Origin: Panaeolus papilionaceus
Lineage: Eukaryota; Basidiomycota; Agaricomycetes; Agaricales
Direction of reading: 5' to 3'
Length of the DNA stretch: 64,000 nucleotides
NCBI GenBank assembly: GCA_015501605.1
Contig: JADNRZ010000006.1
Span: forward strand, 1,302,001 to 1,366,000
Below the pieces are notes generated by a model, which saw only the letters and a program-made list of their open reading frames with translations, was not told the DNA's origin and ran no database searches. Positions 25,279 through 36,149 of the stretch are shown here, one piece after another (the stretch's first letter is position 1; every line of letters begins with the position of its first letter). A program made the position numbers and the translations under genes.

Positions 25279-26579
25279 GATGCCGCCGCCATGTGCAGGT
25301 AAGTCTGCAGTAAATAAAATGTCGAGTCTTTATCCACACTCAGCTCTTGAGCACCGTATTGTCAAGTTTTGGTCAAGCCCAATTCTGGTATTCGCTGCCA
25401 TATACCGCCAAAAGCGCGGAGAATTCAAATGAGAACAGCTGAATGATTGGTGTGTTGCTCAAGCCTGCTTTACTCGGAGCTGTGTTCGGACCTCGAGGCA
25501 TTACTTTTACATTTGTATTTAGTGTGACGTTGTCGAGTCGATGTCGAATGTCAGTTCTTGATTTGGTGTGGAAACGCGGCGCTTATTATTCGCTCCAACA
25601 TCTTCTTTGGGAACAGTTCTGTGATTTGTAAATCATTTCACGGGGGACAATTTGATGTCCGGTTGCACAAAACCTTTGTGATGGCTCTCGAGAGTCCATT
25701 GACTGTCCCATTACCGATTTCAAACTCAGGCTGAGCATGAGGCTAAGGAATCATGAGCTGATGACGAAAATTGAACCTAATGGCTCGAGTGACGAACTGG
25801 TTCACACAGTAAGCAATTTCTATTCACTACATGGCATCCATGTCCGTGGGGATGCAGGACGACAACAGTGGGGAAGAAAGAACAGTGGGTGAGCTTAATT
25901 GACGTAGCGTGGTTTCGTTCACTCATCACCGTGTTGAACGTCCAGCAACGGAAAATTAGCGTCCTAAATTAAGTTAAATTCAAAAAATATCATATTTTAT
26001 TCTTTTGAACTTCTTCCTCCGCATTTTATGAGCTGTTGCACGACCCAGGACAGCACACACGTTAATTAACTACTTAGTGCTAATTATCATTGAATGACAT
26101 TGTGTAATATAGATAAGATAAGATATTTACAGTTTGGATTACCTACATGAACTGACCCATCCCTTGAAACGAACCAACCCTCAAGCAATCTGAGTTTAAA
26201 TTTCTGCAGTGGACAGTCAATGGACATGCAACGGACGCATGAGAGCCATCACCAGCACGGCGTGCAATCGGACATCAGATTGTCCCCCGTGTTTCACTGT
26301 TCACTGTTTAGGTGCCCAATTGTAACGGGTTCTGATCCGAGCGGTACTCTGTCATTCTCGTACATCCCTTTGTTCCGAGCTTGTGGTCGGTGAATGCACA
26401 CTTACTTTCGAGGAGGGTATTTCGGATACCCGTCTAAATCTTTGCAACCTGCTCATTCGGAGGGCCAACCCATTTGAGATGAGTGGCTAGCTTTTATGCT
26501 GTCTGTGCGCATTTGGTACCATAGTGGCAATAACTGGTGTCTCTTAAGCGGTATGACAATTTGTACCCGGTGGTATTGA

Positions 26580-26664
26580 ATGCAGAATTGTTTGCAAAAA
26601 GGAAAGCCGAGCTGCATGTGGGTCTACAGCGTGAATCGAGGCATCGAACAATTGAAAGCAGCAT
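26580..26664 (-). repeat. Inverted repeat, right arm (85 bp)
   Basis: Partner of the arm at 25194-25278. The arms bracket 1.3 kb of non-coding sequence. No target-site duplication was found just outside them, so transposon ends are not proven. Confidence 0.8.
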
Positions 26665-26962
26665 CGTCGCTGGTGAGGTTGATATTTAGGACAGTAGCAG
26701 ACAGAGTTGACATCAATGAGGCCTTGTGACTGAACCGTTCCAATCATGATATACAGGGTGATTTCGATTCGAAACCTGACACAAGGGGAATTGTGGTGGA
26801 ACGAAAACAAGCTCTCAGTGATGGTCACTGAACGCGTAGAGACGCGTATCAATAGAAATGTTATTTAGGGCTAAGCGCTGCAAGCAAATAATATAGACTA
26901 GGAATTCTGCTGGTAGATTAACTAGCAGGAGCAGAAGGCACGGGCAATATTGCCCGTGCTCT

Positions 26963-28046
26963 TCAAGGCAGACTCTGCCACCAATTCTGACCCTCCTCAT
27001 TTAAACTTCTCTTGTATTCGAATGTGTCTGGTCGGAAGACTTCACGCGGCACATAATCCATGTAGTGATCTAAAGATTGGTTAGGTTGATTGGATGAGTC
27101 GAGACCTAGAGTAAAAGGCGTACGTTTCCGTGCATACACGACGCGATTTGCAATTTCCCAAGAGTCCAGCTCTCCATTCACTCCCCGAATCCAGTCCCGC
27201 TGAAGCTCGCTGGTATACTGCAGGCCCGAGTCCAAAAATACAATCCTGAAATCTTCAACCAGCTTTATTGTATCATACGCAATAATCTTGACGACCTGGA
27301 GCAGGTTTTCCTCAGATTGACACAACAAACCCAAGACGCTTTTAACGCCCATGGCCTTTGCCGCCTGCCGGGAATTGATCGTCACGTCGACCGAGAGATG
27401 TGTTAGATTCTTCAGCTCCAGAAGAATGTCCCAGCAAATGTCACCAAAAATTTCCAAGTGGGTCAAGCGGTGGAATACTGGGTCAAGCATCTGCTCTCTG
27501 GTCATTTTCTCAAAGTTAGCAGAAAAGCGCTTGAGATGCTGGAAAGATGATATGATGGTGTGCAAAGCTGGCAGTGCTCCAGAGTTGCACCACATAGCCA
27601 GGTTCTCTATGTTCGGGCAATGCTGCAGCAAGTCTTTCAGAGACCAAAGCCCAACGCCAGGTTGCATAGTGGAACATAAGAAGACTTTTATGAGCGGCCC
27701 AGCCTTCTGCTTGAGTGTTGGATATTTTCTGTATGTTCGGAAGCCAGGGATCATATCGTCATGGTCCAGCATTTCTGCAAACACCCGATAGACGATAGGT
27801 TGTACCCTAATTATTTTAAATTAGGAATGGTATCCTCACTTGCATGTGTAATATATCGTGCATGATGACGCACCAACACTGCACATGCTTCGCTATCAAC
27901 TGCAGGTTAATTGCGCTGTTTGCTGCGGGGTACTTTGAGACAATGTCGTACGCGGCCATCTCGAATATTATCCTTTCCAGCTCGGGAGGGAGACGAGGTG
28001 ATTCGTCCTCTGTGACAGAGGTAATCAGTTCCGTGGCTGATGCCAT
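26963..28046 (-). CDS. F-box-like protein, family copy B
   Basis: Paralogue of copies A, C, D and E. Exon 1 starts at 28046 (MASATELITSVTEDESP) and carries LPPELERIIFEMAAYD ... LQLIAKHVQCW. After an intron comes VQPIVYRVF, then LRR-like segments (FQHLKRFSANFEKMTREQM, FHRLTHLEIFGDICWD, LKNLTHLSVDV) and NGELDSWEIANRVVYARK. A second intron of about 54 nt (27122-27069) follows. It keeps the frame open, so an unspliced reading is also possible; the family pattern argues for splicing. The last exon reads HYMDYVPREVF ... LNEEGQNWWQSLP and stops at 26963-26965. SCF adaptor function is inferred from the F-box layout only. Confidence 0.75.
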
Positions 28047-28221
28047 GTGAAGAAAGAGTTTGAAACCAGAAGAGTGGTGGAGCAGTCAAGCACTATGTTG
28101 CGACGACTAATAAGTACCTGTTTGATAGTAACGTGGGTAGAATGACTCTGAATGAGTGTGCTGCTATCGGTTTTTGGGTCCCAGCTTAGAAGTCCGACAA
28201 GCATTACAAGGTGAGTGGACC

Positions 28222-28821
28222 CTACTGTGACTCTTCAACACGTCCACCCTTAAACGTAAGTTGGCTTTCGCCCAAAAACGATTCCAGCCTCGCAGCCAGA
28301 CGAATATCACGCGATGTGATGGCAGGTCGGGTTTCACCTCCAACTTGAGCACAGTGTGTTTGTGTGAATATCGTGACTATGGGACGTTTGCCTGACCAGA
28401 GGTTGAAAGATATGTGGTGCTGTTGTGTGGGATGAGCCAAGCCCTGGAGAAACAAATGGGGTATTTTTCATACCTGTTCTTCGTCCTCGATCCTCATCAA
28501 TTCCGTGACAAATTTTCGAGCAGAGACTGGGCCTTTGAAACGAATTTTACGCGTCAGGAAAGGGGATTCCTCGTCCTATGCAGACATGGTCAGAATTTGA
28601 CACTCGGAGAGAGAAAGACGACTATTACCTACCGTTTGATTAAAGCCGTCATTGGGCGTAATATGATCTATCTTCCACGTCCTTTGCCTCAGTGGTTCCA
28701 AGAGCTGGCCCAGTTCTTCTTTGTTTAGAGCCGGCATGACTTTGCTTTTTGGCATGTCTAGGAGGAGGAGAGGCGCGAGTCCTGCATTGGTGTCGGGTTC
28801 AGACAATGGTTTCGTGCTCAT
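28222..28821 (-). CDS. Pterin-4a-carbinolamine dehydratase
   Basis: Dehydrates 4a-hydroxytetrahydropterin during recycling of the pterin cofactor of aromatic amino acid hydroxylases. Start MSTKPLSEPDTN at 28821, with LNKEELGQLLEPLRQRTWKI as the first helix. Exon 2 is DEESPFLTRKIRFKGPVSAR with KFVTELMRIEDEEQ. A 30-nt intron with GTATGA...CTCCAG ends precedes GLAHPTQQHHISFNLWSGK, VTIFTQTHCAQVGG and ITSRDIRLAARLE. These match the family pattern of a His-His pair, a Trp-x-x-x-(K/N) string, a TH pair and LTxxDxxLA. The usual Pro after the His pair is Ile here. The stop is at 28222-28224. The protein is a little longer at both ends than bacterial PhhB. The very short intron should be checked. Confidence 0.75.
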
Positions 28822-29326
28822 TGTCTTTAAATTATATTAGCACATCGTGCTTATGGAGTTAGAAAGCGACACACCCTTGGTGGTAATGCAAGCATACCAG
28901 GAGTGCTAATGCGGAGCAGTCTCCCCGGTCGAATTTGTAACTGGGAACGAAAAATAGTACTTAAGCACCGAGAAAATGACATGATCAAATAAAGCGTGTT
29001 TCTAGTCGTTGTTACGTCTCGGCAGATAACGGGAACAAAGTAAGTAGAAACAGACTTGGAGATGAGGAACTGGAGGAGTGTTGAAAGGCTCGGAGCATCA
29101 TCCAGATGGATGAACTTGAAATTGTTTGATGGTCATCATGAATCTCACGCTCACAGAGATAGGGGCCATAACATTGGGGCCAGGAGATAGGAAAGTAAGT
29201 ACATTATCGAATACATTGCATGGTCATTAGTGGCATCTAATATCGTAATGGTAATGTTCAGTAATATCGTATTTCCAAATCTATGAAACAAGTGTCCGTA
29301 GTCCAAGTGATGTGGGAGCAGTCAGC
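28822..29326. other. Intergenic, nothing recognised
   Basis: Separates the pterin dehydratase start from the glucanase stop; no open frame, repeat or RNA gene can be supported. Confidence 0.5.
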
Positions 29327-30509
29327 TTAAAGAGAGAAAAACAAGGCAAACGAGGTCCACAGGACCGCAAGAAGACGCATCGTAGCCGCAATATCAAATG
29401 AAGGTGCTCCACCGAGGGCCGCTGAAACGAAAGTACTGTTGTCGTTAATGTATTGGTGTCCAAGAGCGTTGATACGGCCATTTGGATCCATAAGTGCGTT
29501 ATCCTAAATTAAACCCATGAGATCATGCACATCATTCTCTAACGAATCACTCACAGCATTGACACCCGTGAAGGTTTTCATCGCGCCAAACCAGCTATAC
29601 CTCTCCACGAATTCCGCTTCGTCCATGAAGCTCTGAGTAATATTCATAAATACTCGCACTTCGTCGTCGCTACATTGATCAGTCATGTTGACAAAGTTTT
29701 GGCATGCCCACTCGGTAATCCAAATGGGCTTCGCAAATGTAGTGTTGTAGTCGGTGACGTAGTTGATAAACGCCTGAGCATCCGTACCATACCAGTCTGT
29801 GGTTCACAATCAGCGTCTTTGCTTAATAGCATGATCAAAGAAACGCACGTGTAGCAATAAAATCAACAGTGCAATTAGCGCCACAAGCAGTGAAAAAGTC
29901 CTGTAGCCACTTCTTTCCAGCAGGCGCGCTAGACGTTGCAGGACTTCCCAGTCTTACGCCATAAGGCTTCAAAGGCTGCAAATACGTCTGCCACATCTGA
30001 GCCGCTTCTTCAGGTGTCATGCTTGACTGACCACCTTGATCTGGCCTGCGATGTCAAGGAATATAATCAGAATCCCCATCTATCTGCAGGTAAAATGGAC
30101 ATACTCGTTCATCCCAAGAATAGCTGTTACGTTGGGTTTCGCCTGACGAAGCGTTTGCAAAATGGTATTATTGAATTCTTCAACAGAGCGTTCACCCCAT
30201 AGCATTGGTACAAACTCTAGCTCTGTCTCGGACTGGACAGGCCAAGCTGACCAAGTGTAATACCTTTTAAGATAAGTGATTAATGGCGAACTGACACGGA
30301 TACATACACAATACGTACCACGACACCTTATCACTGCCCGCATACTGCCCGATGTCGACGGTGTTGCCATTGGGCCATGCTAGACCAGCTTTGCTAGTGT
30401 TAGTGACCTCTCTAACTTGAAGTGATGATGGGTAGGGCGAAGCATAAGCAGCCGTTTTGGCAGTTAGGAAAAGAAAGTGAAAGAAAAAAGAAAAAGGAGA
30501 ACGCGTCAT
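29327..30509 (-). CDS. Secreted GH128-type beta-1,3-glucanase, probably GPI-anchored
   Basis: Start MTRSPFSFFFHFLFL at 30509 gives a signal peptide. The body, split by short introns, shows the glycosyl hydrolase catalytic-core family: KAGLAWPNG, YYTWSAWP, FVPMLWG, then AILGMNE (acid/base Glu), PEEAAQMWQTYLQPL, RLGSPATSSAPAGKKW, FVDFIATRAFL-type strand text, INYVTDYNTTFAKPIWITEWA (nucleophile Glu) and SWFGAMK. The family cleaves beta-1,3-glucan and is usually found in fungal cell-wall remodelling. The C-terminus AALGGAPS followed by MRLLAVLWTSFALFFSL looks like a GPI-attachment signal, which would place the enzyme at the plasma membrane or wall. Stop TAA at 29327-29329. Confidence 0.85.
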
Positions 30510-30614
30510 TATGTTGAGGGGGTGGGTATCTTGTTTTAGATCAGGGCAATGTCGAGAACTTATAGTGCTTGCAAGTGGAAACTGATTTCATAGTGGAGCG
30601 GGACGAAAGACCAA

Positions 30615-32169
30615 CTAAAAGCGCCAGGCACCATCTTTCTCAAGATCTTCAACGGTCTCCAGAAAGCGATCAACATGTTCTGAAATGATATTAGGGTATA
30701 TATAATGCAAAAAAACCACTAATGTGAGTGAAAAACACGAAAAACCCTTGTAAAGTCGGAAAGCAGAGGTGACGTCATCAACCAAACCAGGAACGCGATC
30801 CTCCGTCTGCTGTTGACGACGTTGACTTGGCAAGGAGGGGTGTAGCCTCGTTTGCATGTGGCTGGGGTTCGGATACTGTAGACGATGAATTAAAATGAGG
30901 TCAATTGTGTCATGAAGTCGCCCAGGAACGGAGGCAGTGAAATGGTACATACGGTGGACTGTGATAGAATGGTGATGTGGGGTGACAGTCTCCACAGACT
31001 CTGTATCGACGCGTATTTCTACACGTTGAGGTTCGCCGTCTAATGGGTTTCCGAAATCGTCAATGTGGAGCTTGCGTTGCCGGACCTTCCAAGCCAAACA
31101 CATTACGAGCAGGACTCCCTGAAGGATCGCCGCCATCAAAAATGTTATCCAGCCTGTCATGAATCAATAAACCATTCGAGGGTAGGAAATAGCAGACAAC
31201 TTACTAGTCCAGTTAGTACCAGGTCTAAGTGCGATGCTCGTTACCATCAAAATGCCACCAGGCGTCTGGATAAGCATCATGGGGATGCTAAGGGCGCCAA
31301 CCAGCTTCGTCTTGTATGTGTGCATAATCTGCGGTGCATATTGAACAGTGGCCATCAACGCGGCGCTCACCCCTAGAAAGGTTGCCCATGCTGCTTGTTT
31401 GGGTGGCGTCTCTTGATGAGGTGTTGGAATGGCTCCCCAGAGCAGATAAGCAGTAGTGAGTGCGGTGACACAGCTGGGGATAGAATGAAATGAACATATA
31501 ACATCTTAGAAGTAAAGGGGGAAACTTACAAGGACGCAATCGTGATCCATGCTAAGATGATTGAGAGTCTCCATTCCTCGCTTTGGATAGGAATCCTGAG
31601 GTGAATGGGAGGTTCACCCCCATCTTCGTCAATGTCAATTTCAACGGTCTTGAGTCGCTCCGGATAGTACTTCATGTAAAGCACAAATCTAGCATTGCCA
31701 GTCAGTTTGAATGGAACCCTCTTCATAACCGTCAAAGGAACATACACAAGGCTGAAACAAAACCATTGAATGCCTAGTTGAAGTACTCCAGCCGTCATTT
31801 CGGCACATTCACCTAATGACTGGATGTCTTCGTGTCAGCACACATCCACAAGAATAATACAGCAGTACGTACCACTTTGCTACAGCATTTAACGAGAGGG
31901 GCTTGAAGAGTAATCCTGCATTTGAAACGCACATGAGCAACTCCTCAACATCATATCGCGGGTCGGGTTCGGAACATCACACACATGTTGAAGAAGGCAG
32001 CTATGGCAGAGCCTGTCCCAAGCAGAAGATAGACGGGGCTCAACCCTTCCGACGACTTCTTGAGGATGATCCGCAAGTGCTGCGGTAGATATGATATGAC
32101 GAGCCCAACACAGAGCCCATAGGTTAGGAACGTGTTGAACCAGTCATGTTCCTTGAAAGCAGAGGTCAA
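30615..32169 (-). CDS. PQ-loop repeat membrane protein
   Basis: Start MTSAFKEHDWFNTFLTYGL at 32169. There are two PQ-loop motifs, LPQHLRIILKKSSEGLSPVY near the N-terminus and APQIMHTYKTKLVGALSIPM in the second half, each within a pair of hydrophobic helices. About seven membrane segments can be counted across the exons (such as CFSLVYVPLTV, LSIILAWITIAS, WATFLGVSAALMATVQ, ITFLMAAILQGVLLVMCLAW), with an acidic loop EIDIDEDGGEPP between them. The family includes lysosomal or vacuolar amino-acid and cystine exporters and sugar transporters. The substrate cannot be told. The C-terminal cytosolic tail ends DLEKDGAWRF, stop TAG at 30615-30617. Exon joins are approximate. Confidence 0.8.
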
Positions 32170-32944
32170 TGATAGTTATAATAATAAGACATACAATAAC
32201 ATACTGGAGTACACTCGTCGAACATCTTAATCCGAGGGTATGGTCCGATGTTCAAAGTCGAGTTAGAGTCAGCCCAAGAAGCATTGAGCCGACGTCGATT
32301 GCAGCCTAACTCAGCAGGGACGCACAGGCATTACATCATCACGGCAATTGCCGTTTAACCTGATCACTGTCGTCCTCAGCTTTTTTTCTCTACCTTCAAC
32401 CACAACCATCATGTTTTTATGTTTCTGCGTTCAATCTGGATGATAGGCTACTTTTTTATATCTCTAAAACTTTTACTTGAACTTTATGAGCAGTTGCCGC
32501 TTGGTGCTCTGCATTTGAATCCTGGAATTTTCTCACTGGCAGCATCTCCGATTGGTTATCTCTCGCAAGCTCTGGCAGCACTCCGTCTCTCATGAATACA
32601 GTATCAATAAGGATCTTGGAAAGTGTGCACGAGGAAAATATGCCCAGCGGATAATATAGTCGCAGTGGACACGCTCTCGATTGATGACAGGCCGCTGCAA
32701 ACCATTTACCTCTTTGAATGATCAACGGTGCACTTCTTGTGTCATGGGACAGAATGAACACAGTTATACCCTCATTAATTCACTAGGTAACCTTATGCAT
32801 ACACCTGCGGCCTATACTATTACCATGGCAATTCCTCTGACGCTACCGACTATTTTGGGCCCTTGTCCACCACTATAAAATCCGACCAATGTGCCTCTTC
32901 TACTCGCTAACGCTGGTCGTTATTCCCCAAATCACTCATACACG
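32170..32944. other. Divergent intergenic region of the PQ-loop and lysozyme genes
   Basis: Contains both promoters. The only clear signal is the lysozyme TATA box noted separately. No open frame of interest. Confidence 0.5.
32875..32881 (+). promoter_or_regulatory. TATA box of the lysozyme gene
   Basis: TATAAAA, 64 bases before the ATG at 32945, followed by a CT-rich leader; this spacing is usual for fungal core promoters. Confidence 0.6.
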
Positions 32945-33842
32945 ATGTTGTCAGTCTACCTGATTCTGCTCGGTGCTGTTGCAGCCAACGCAGCCCTCAA
33001 TGGTCCTTGCACCGTCTCAGGCACACCCGGTGTGTGTATCAAGACATCTTCATGCTCATCCTCAGGAGGAACATCCCACACTGGCTTCTGTCCTAACGAT
33101 CCCGCCGACGTCAAATGCTGCACCAAGCCTTCATGCGGCAATAATGGCGGCAAGTGCCAATTTGCAAATACATGCGCTAGTGGGAAGACTGTTACAGGTA
33201 AATTTTATATACTTCTATACACATTGGATCGATTACTTATGAGATGCAATTATGACAGGATTATGCCCAGGTCCTGCAGATTTCAAATGCTGTTTACCAG
33301 GAGGCGCAACTACTCCCTCTGGTTCCACTCCACCGAAAGCGGGCTGCTCTCCCTCCAAAGTCAACTCTGCCACCATCGCTATGCTCAAAGGTTTTGAGGG
33401 TTTCGTCGGAAAGCCCTACTTAGATCCTGTAGGCCTCGAAACTGTCGGATATGGACATCTCTGCCGTCACCCCGGATGCACAGAGGTTCCGTTTTCATTC
33501 CCCATGACCGAAGCCCAGGCAACCACGCTACTTCAATCCGACCTTGCAGGCACAGAGAGCTGTATCTCCAACGACATTAACGATACAATCCAGCTCAACG
33601 AAAACCAATATGGAGCTCTCGTTTCATGGGCCTTCAACGTTGGTTGTGGCAATAGCAAATCATCCGCTATGATCTCCAGACTAAACGCAGGAGAGGATCC
33701 CAACACCGTCGCATCTGATGAGCTACCAAAATGGAGAAAGGGTGGGGGGCAGGTCCTTCCTGGTCTTGTTAATCGAAGGAAAGCGGAGGTTGAGTTTTTC
33801 AAACGTCCTTCGAGCACAATTGCACATCCCCCGACTTGTTAA
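32945..33842 (+). CDS. Secreted phage-type lysozyme (GH24) with Cys-rich N-terminal modules
   Basis: Hydrolyses bacterial peptidoglycan. The signal peptide is MLSVYLILLGAVAANA. Two tandem Cys-rich modules follow, each ending in a related string (GFCPNDPADVKCC and GLCPGPADFKCC), with one intron (33197-33257 region) between them. After a Ser/Thr/Pro linker comes the lysozyme domain: MLKGFEGFVGKPYLDPVG and LETVGYGHLC. The spacing Glu-x8-Asp-x5-Thr of the T4-lysozyme catalytic triad is intact. Further conserved text is ENQYGALVSWAFNVGCG and LPGLVNRRKAEVEFF. GH24 domains are typical of phages and bacteria, so an ancient transfer into fungi is likely, though fungal secretion features and an intron show it is established. 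Stop TAA at 33840-33842. Confidence 0.93.
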
Positions 33843-34117
33843 CGGATATACGAAACAGATAAATTGTATACACGCTTGTACGTCTGACTTCACATTTGAT
33901 AATACCCAATACAATACACGGTTTTTTTTTCTTAGTTTTTTTCTTGATCGATATGGAGAGAAAACACTAATTCATATTCAAGCTCGAGTATCGAAATCTG
34001 AATCTGAGTGCACAATATTAGTACTCGAGCACTGGGTATACACTGCTACTTATAACATGCTTGATCTAGCTCGGGACCAGGGTATCATAGAAAGCGTGCT
34101 ATCCCACCACGGTGTAA

Positions 34118-35239
34118 TTATAGCATCTTTAGTTGATTTTTGTCCATAGGATGGTAGATATGAGGCAGACCTTTCCACCAAACCTGGCCTTCGGCACTTA
34201 ACACCTTCTCATAATCAAATGAAAATGGGTCAAGCACCACATCCGATTTCGGAGACGTGTAGCCATCTATACGCCAAGCGTTACCGAAGGTCTATCAAGA
34301 CAGGGGTGGAGTAGACTTACTTTGGCGCGCGTGCACTATCCGATCCGCGAATTCCCAACTGTCGAATTTACCATTCGCTCCGTTCAACCAGTCCCAAACC
34401 GACGCTTCGTAACTGAATAGGCCCAGAGGTAGGAGGACTAGACGAATGTCATCGAAATCGAGTGCTGACCCCGTGTATATTTTGATGACCTGAAGGTTTA
34501 GACATCCATCGGGTGCACAGACTCTCGCCAGGAGCTGTTCGACATGCACGAGTGGGTCGGACATGAGCCCATGCGGATTGTAAACGATAACGCTGGTGGA
34601 AAGGTGTGCAATGTTCTTCAGCTCGATAACGATGTCCCAGCTGAGATTCCCGACTATTTCGAGGTGTGTCAGATGAAGCATAAATGGGGAGAGAATCTGA
34701 TTCCTGTTTAGACCCCCAAAGCGAGCTGACAGTCGTTTGAGTTGTTGGAGTGACGAAATGGCAGGATACAAGGTAGCTAGAGCATCGGAGTCGCACCAAA
34801 TGGACATGTTCTCGATGTTGGGACAGTGTCGTATCAGCTTGGCCATCGATTCGTAGTCTTGCAAAGGACTGGATCCGTAGAGGAAGTGTTTGATGAAAGA
34901 CCCTATTTCACTCATATCGAGGTCAGGGCTCCCTTTGAAGTTTGGGAAAGGATCGACACGCTTATTCGTTTGTTTGAACATGCGATAGAGCAAGGGCCGA
35001 ATCCTGGTTCCCATGGGAGTCAGTGAATAAGAACGATGTCCGATGCATTGAACTTCGTGTCAGACTCACCAGTATCGAACCCGCTTTGCTGTGAGTTGGA
35101 AATTGAGCGCACAGCGAGTTGGTGGAAGGTTATTGGCAATATCGCCGACAGCTATTTCAAATATCATCCTCTCTAGCTCTGGAGGAAGTATAGGGCGATC
35201 GTCTCGCTCTATTCGAAGTGTGTGTAACTTGATGGCCAT
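34118..35239 (-). CDS. F-box-like protein, family copy C
   Basis: Same plan as copy A. Exon 1 holds LPPELERMIFEIAVGD ... LNFQLTAKRVRYW. After an intron come IRPLLYRMF and LRR-like segments (LQQLKRLSARFGGLNRNQI, MLHLTHLEIVGNLSWD, LKNIAHLSTSV), then CAPDGCLNLQVIKIYTG and NGKFDSWEFADRIVHARQS. The last exon reads SFDYEKVLSAEGQVWWKGLP, but unlike the other copies continues for 17 more residues before TAA at 34118-34120, probably by loss of the original stop. The start at 35239 (MAIKLHTLRIER) aligns with the other copies; an in-frame ATG at 35419 would add 60 residues. Confidence 0.75.
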
Positions 35240-36149
35240 TCTGGGAGAATTGATAGGCGCGCTTAACTTGGTAGGGGTGGCGCAGAATTCAATAAACTTC
35301 GCGAACAGAGATTTGAAATAGTAGAGAGAAAATATGTCGAGCTCGACGTTGTTGAGTCCTTTGCTTGACAGCAAACTGGAGTTATGGATAAGAGCTAAGA
35401 AGTTAATAAGCTCAACCATATTTATAGGGGGATGGTCTAACCGACAATCATAATGCTGAACTGTGACCTCATTACCCTGGTCTACCCTGGGTCAAGCGGA
35501 ATTGACTCGATTGGGATATCTCGATCGTATCATCCAATATACGGCCAACTAACTTACATACACCTTACTCGAGTTTGATGTACCCCATAAGTACAGGGTA
35601 TTACAGTATACATTCCGACCATAAGATGCGTGGATGTCATCGACAGGTCAATCACCGAAGTGGTCAGTTTAAATTCAACCTCGCTCGACGTGGTGCAATA
35701 GCCTTTTTGCCACGGTTACACCTCTTGTTAGGAAGCTGAACAATACTTCGGCCAATGTGGCCGAGAATCAAGTTTATCTTGCGTTTGTCCGTTGGACAGA
35801 CTATATTAAGATGAAGTATACAAACGGAGGTTAAACGGAGAAGCGGGCCTACGCGAGAGTCTAGCTAGATCCTGCGTTTACATGAGCTTCACATCGAGTC
35901 CCCTGAGTCTTTTCGAAGGACAGCACGCACTAAAACTCTATATTTCCTTTATCAAATTGTGGTCATTGGACGAGCATTGATAAGTTTTGTAGAGATGATT
36001 GGGACCAGTCTGCTTCGAATTGATTTCTTGTTGAACGTGTGTGGCCTCATTCATTCGAAATAGTTCAAAGGAAGCCCAGTTTCTCAGCCCAGATATATCT
36101 ACGTGTGCACTAATTAATAGCTAAATACTATTCGAAGCACATAGAACCG
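35240..36149. other. Intergenic, nothing recognised
   Basis: Upstream region of F-box copy C and downstream region of the membrane-protein gene. No gene, repeat or element ends seen. Confidence 0.5.

Larger units (their letters stand above)
24691..26962. other. Intergenic stretch with an inverted duplication
   Basis: No convincing gene. The main content is the pair of 85-bp inverted arms described separately. Strings such as GAGCAAGTTTTGGT and GTCAAGTTTTGGTCAAG recur near 25090 and 25365. The minus-strand frames at 25045-25278 and 26544-26852 simply cover the two arms and neighbouring sequence. Confidence 0.45.
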
